Positions 63,259-64,000 of a stretch of DNA of 64,000 bases are shown here, piece after piece (position 1 is the first letter of the stretch; each line of letters starts with the position of its first letter). A program made the translations under genes and the position numbers. This stretch comes from Trichobilharzia regenti (lineage: Eukaryota; Platyhelminthes; Trematoda; Strigeidida; Schistosomatidae): contig OX235263.1 of the NCBI GenBank assembly GCA_944472135.2, positions 3,207,517 to 3,271,516 on the forward strand. Direction: 5' to 3'. The notes under the pieces were generated by a model. The model was not told the DNA's origin. It was given only the letters and a program-made list of their open reading frames with translations, and searched no databases.

Positions 63259-63950
63259 ATGTCCACTCGTAATCCATCTCCACCACCTGACTATGATGGC
63301 AATGAGAATCAGATTGATATGATTGGAGACACAACATATAGTCGACGATGGCTTTTCTCAATGTTGATAAAATTTTTGGAAAGCGTTAATAAAGAAACGT
63401 CTGCGACTTGGGCGAACTCAGAGGATAATTCAGACGGCGACCGGCTAGATAGTGAGCTTGAAGAGCAGTTGTGTTGTCTATGGGATCTGACGGTCAATCG
63501 GGATGTTCTCAAGTTCCTTGACGAGTTTGAAATCGTCTCAATATTTAATAATGCTCTTGGAGACGTTCAGAAACCCAGACTTTTGGTAATGAAGTACTCT
63601 GTGTAAATTTGTAACCTAATAAGGAAATCATGGTGGGGATTCTTGCAAATCTAGCTTATGACCCTGTCGCGTGCCGTAAAATGAGCGAGAGTGAATCGTT
63701 TATGTATGCTTTCTTGTTTACGTGAAAATTTACTTACACTAGCATTCGTATAACAAGCTTATTATATTCAAGGGATACACCCACTCTTATTGAAACATGC
63801 AGGTTAGTTGTGTTAATTGCGAAATATTTTCAAGACTGATACAAACTGTGCTTGCATCAGATGAATACAAAATGCCGTGGTTAGATGAAATACGCTTCCA
63901 GCCAGAGTTTTTTGAAAACATTCTCTTTATTCTAAAGAGTTCAACCAATG
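63259..63950 (+). CDS. SAAL1: SAAL1 orthologue, first four exons (gene continues past window)
   Basis: Exons 63,259-63,585, 63,624-63,703, 63,743-63,802 and 63,835-63,950, with GT-AG introns of 38, 39 and 32 nt, then donor GTATGT at 63,951. Phases agree throughout. The start MSTRNPSPPPDYDG and TTYSRRWLFSMLIKFLESV match the N-terminus of animal SAAL1 (serum amyloid A-like 1), followed by LEEQLCCLWDLTVNRDVLKF, PRLL|EIMVGILANLAYDP, LLYSRDTPTLIETCRL and ENILFILKSSTN, all in family order. SAAL1 is an armadillo-like helical protein linked in vertebrates to cell proliferation; its fluke role is unknown. It lacks a signal peptide. Confidence 0.88.
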
Positions 63951-64000
63951 GTATGTTCACATATGTTAATCATTTGCTTGGTAGCAAATTTATTGATTGG
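63951..64000 (+). other. Start of SAAL1 intron 4
   Basis: Begins GTATGT after the AAT G codon; the acceptor is not reached before the window ends. Confidence 0.7.

Overview
The window looks like genomic DNA of a schistosome blood fluke (Schistosoma, Platyhelminthes; species not resolvable). The reasons are: an RTE-type retrotransposon of SR2 type in three copies; CR1-type non-LTR elements; a Penelope-like element; BEL/Pao and CsRn1/Boudicca-type gypsy LTR elements; a tRNA-like SINE carrying a hammerhead ribozyme (the Sm-alpha signature); and a host gene whose first introns are only 32-39 nt, as is usual at the 5' ends of schistosome genes. Families were recognised from conserved motifs and memory; no database search was possible.

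Layout. 1-4,090: mostly unique DNA with a Penelope remnant, an inverted repeat holding a hammerhead-like ribozyme, a minus-strand first exon encoding a signal peptide (with a TATA box), and one candidate plus-strand host exon. 4,090-46,300: a retrotransposon island built from large duplications. A composite segment (Penelope scrap, old non-LTR element with solo LTR, SR2, 5S rRNA scrap, BEL/Pao LTR) occurs at 4,090-10,559, again inverted at 16,239-31,850, and partly a third time in direct orientation at 31,853-40,588. Later insertions sit inside these copies: a complete BEL/Pao element (18,861-22,630, TSD GAGAC) and a full-length CR1-like element (24,591-30,164) in the inverted arm, and a 5'-truncated CR1-like piece in the first copy. 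A further 5'-truncated CR1-like element with an uninterrupted 868-aa ORF closes the island (42,802-46,300). 46,300-49,839: no recognised gene. 49,850-52,882: a complete Penelope-like element with 219-bp terminal repeats and a 10-bp TSD. 53,657-60,712: a decayed gypsy element split by a full-length RTE element (54,715-58,251, 14-bp TSD). 61,420-62,111: two candidate 3' exons of an unidentified host gene. 63,259 to the end: the first four exons of a SAAL1 orthologue.

How it fits together. Nearly all coding capacity belongs to retroelements (endonuclease, reverse transcriptase, gag, GIY-YIG). The most intact are the Penelope-like ORF (810 aa), the RTE ORF (1,024 aa, probably one N-terminal frameshift) and the CR1-like ORF2 (868 aa, 5'-truncated). 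The BEL/Pao copies carry gag but no recognisable pol, so they look non-autonomous. Host signals are a secreted protein's first exon, a few orphan exons with compatible splice phases that may share TE-filled introns, and SAAL1. Hammerhead-type sequences appear in three settings (SINE, Penelope terminal repeat, Penelope-derived inverted repeat) and are the most interesting RNA features.
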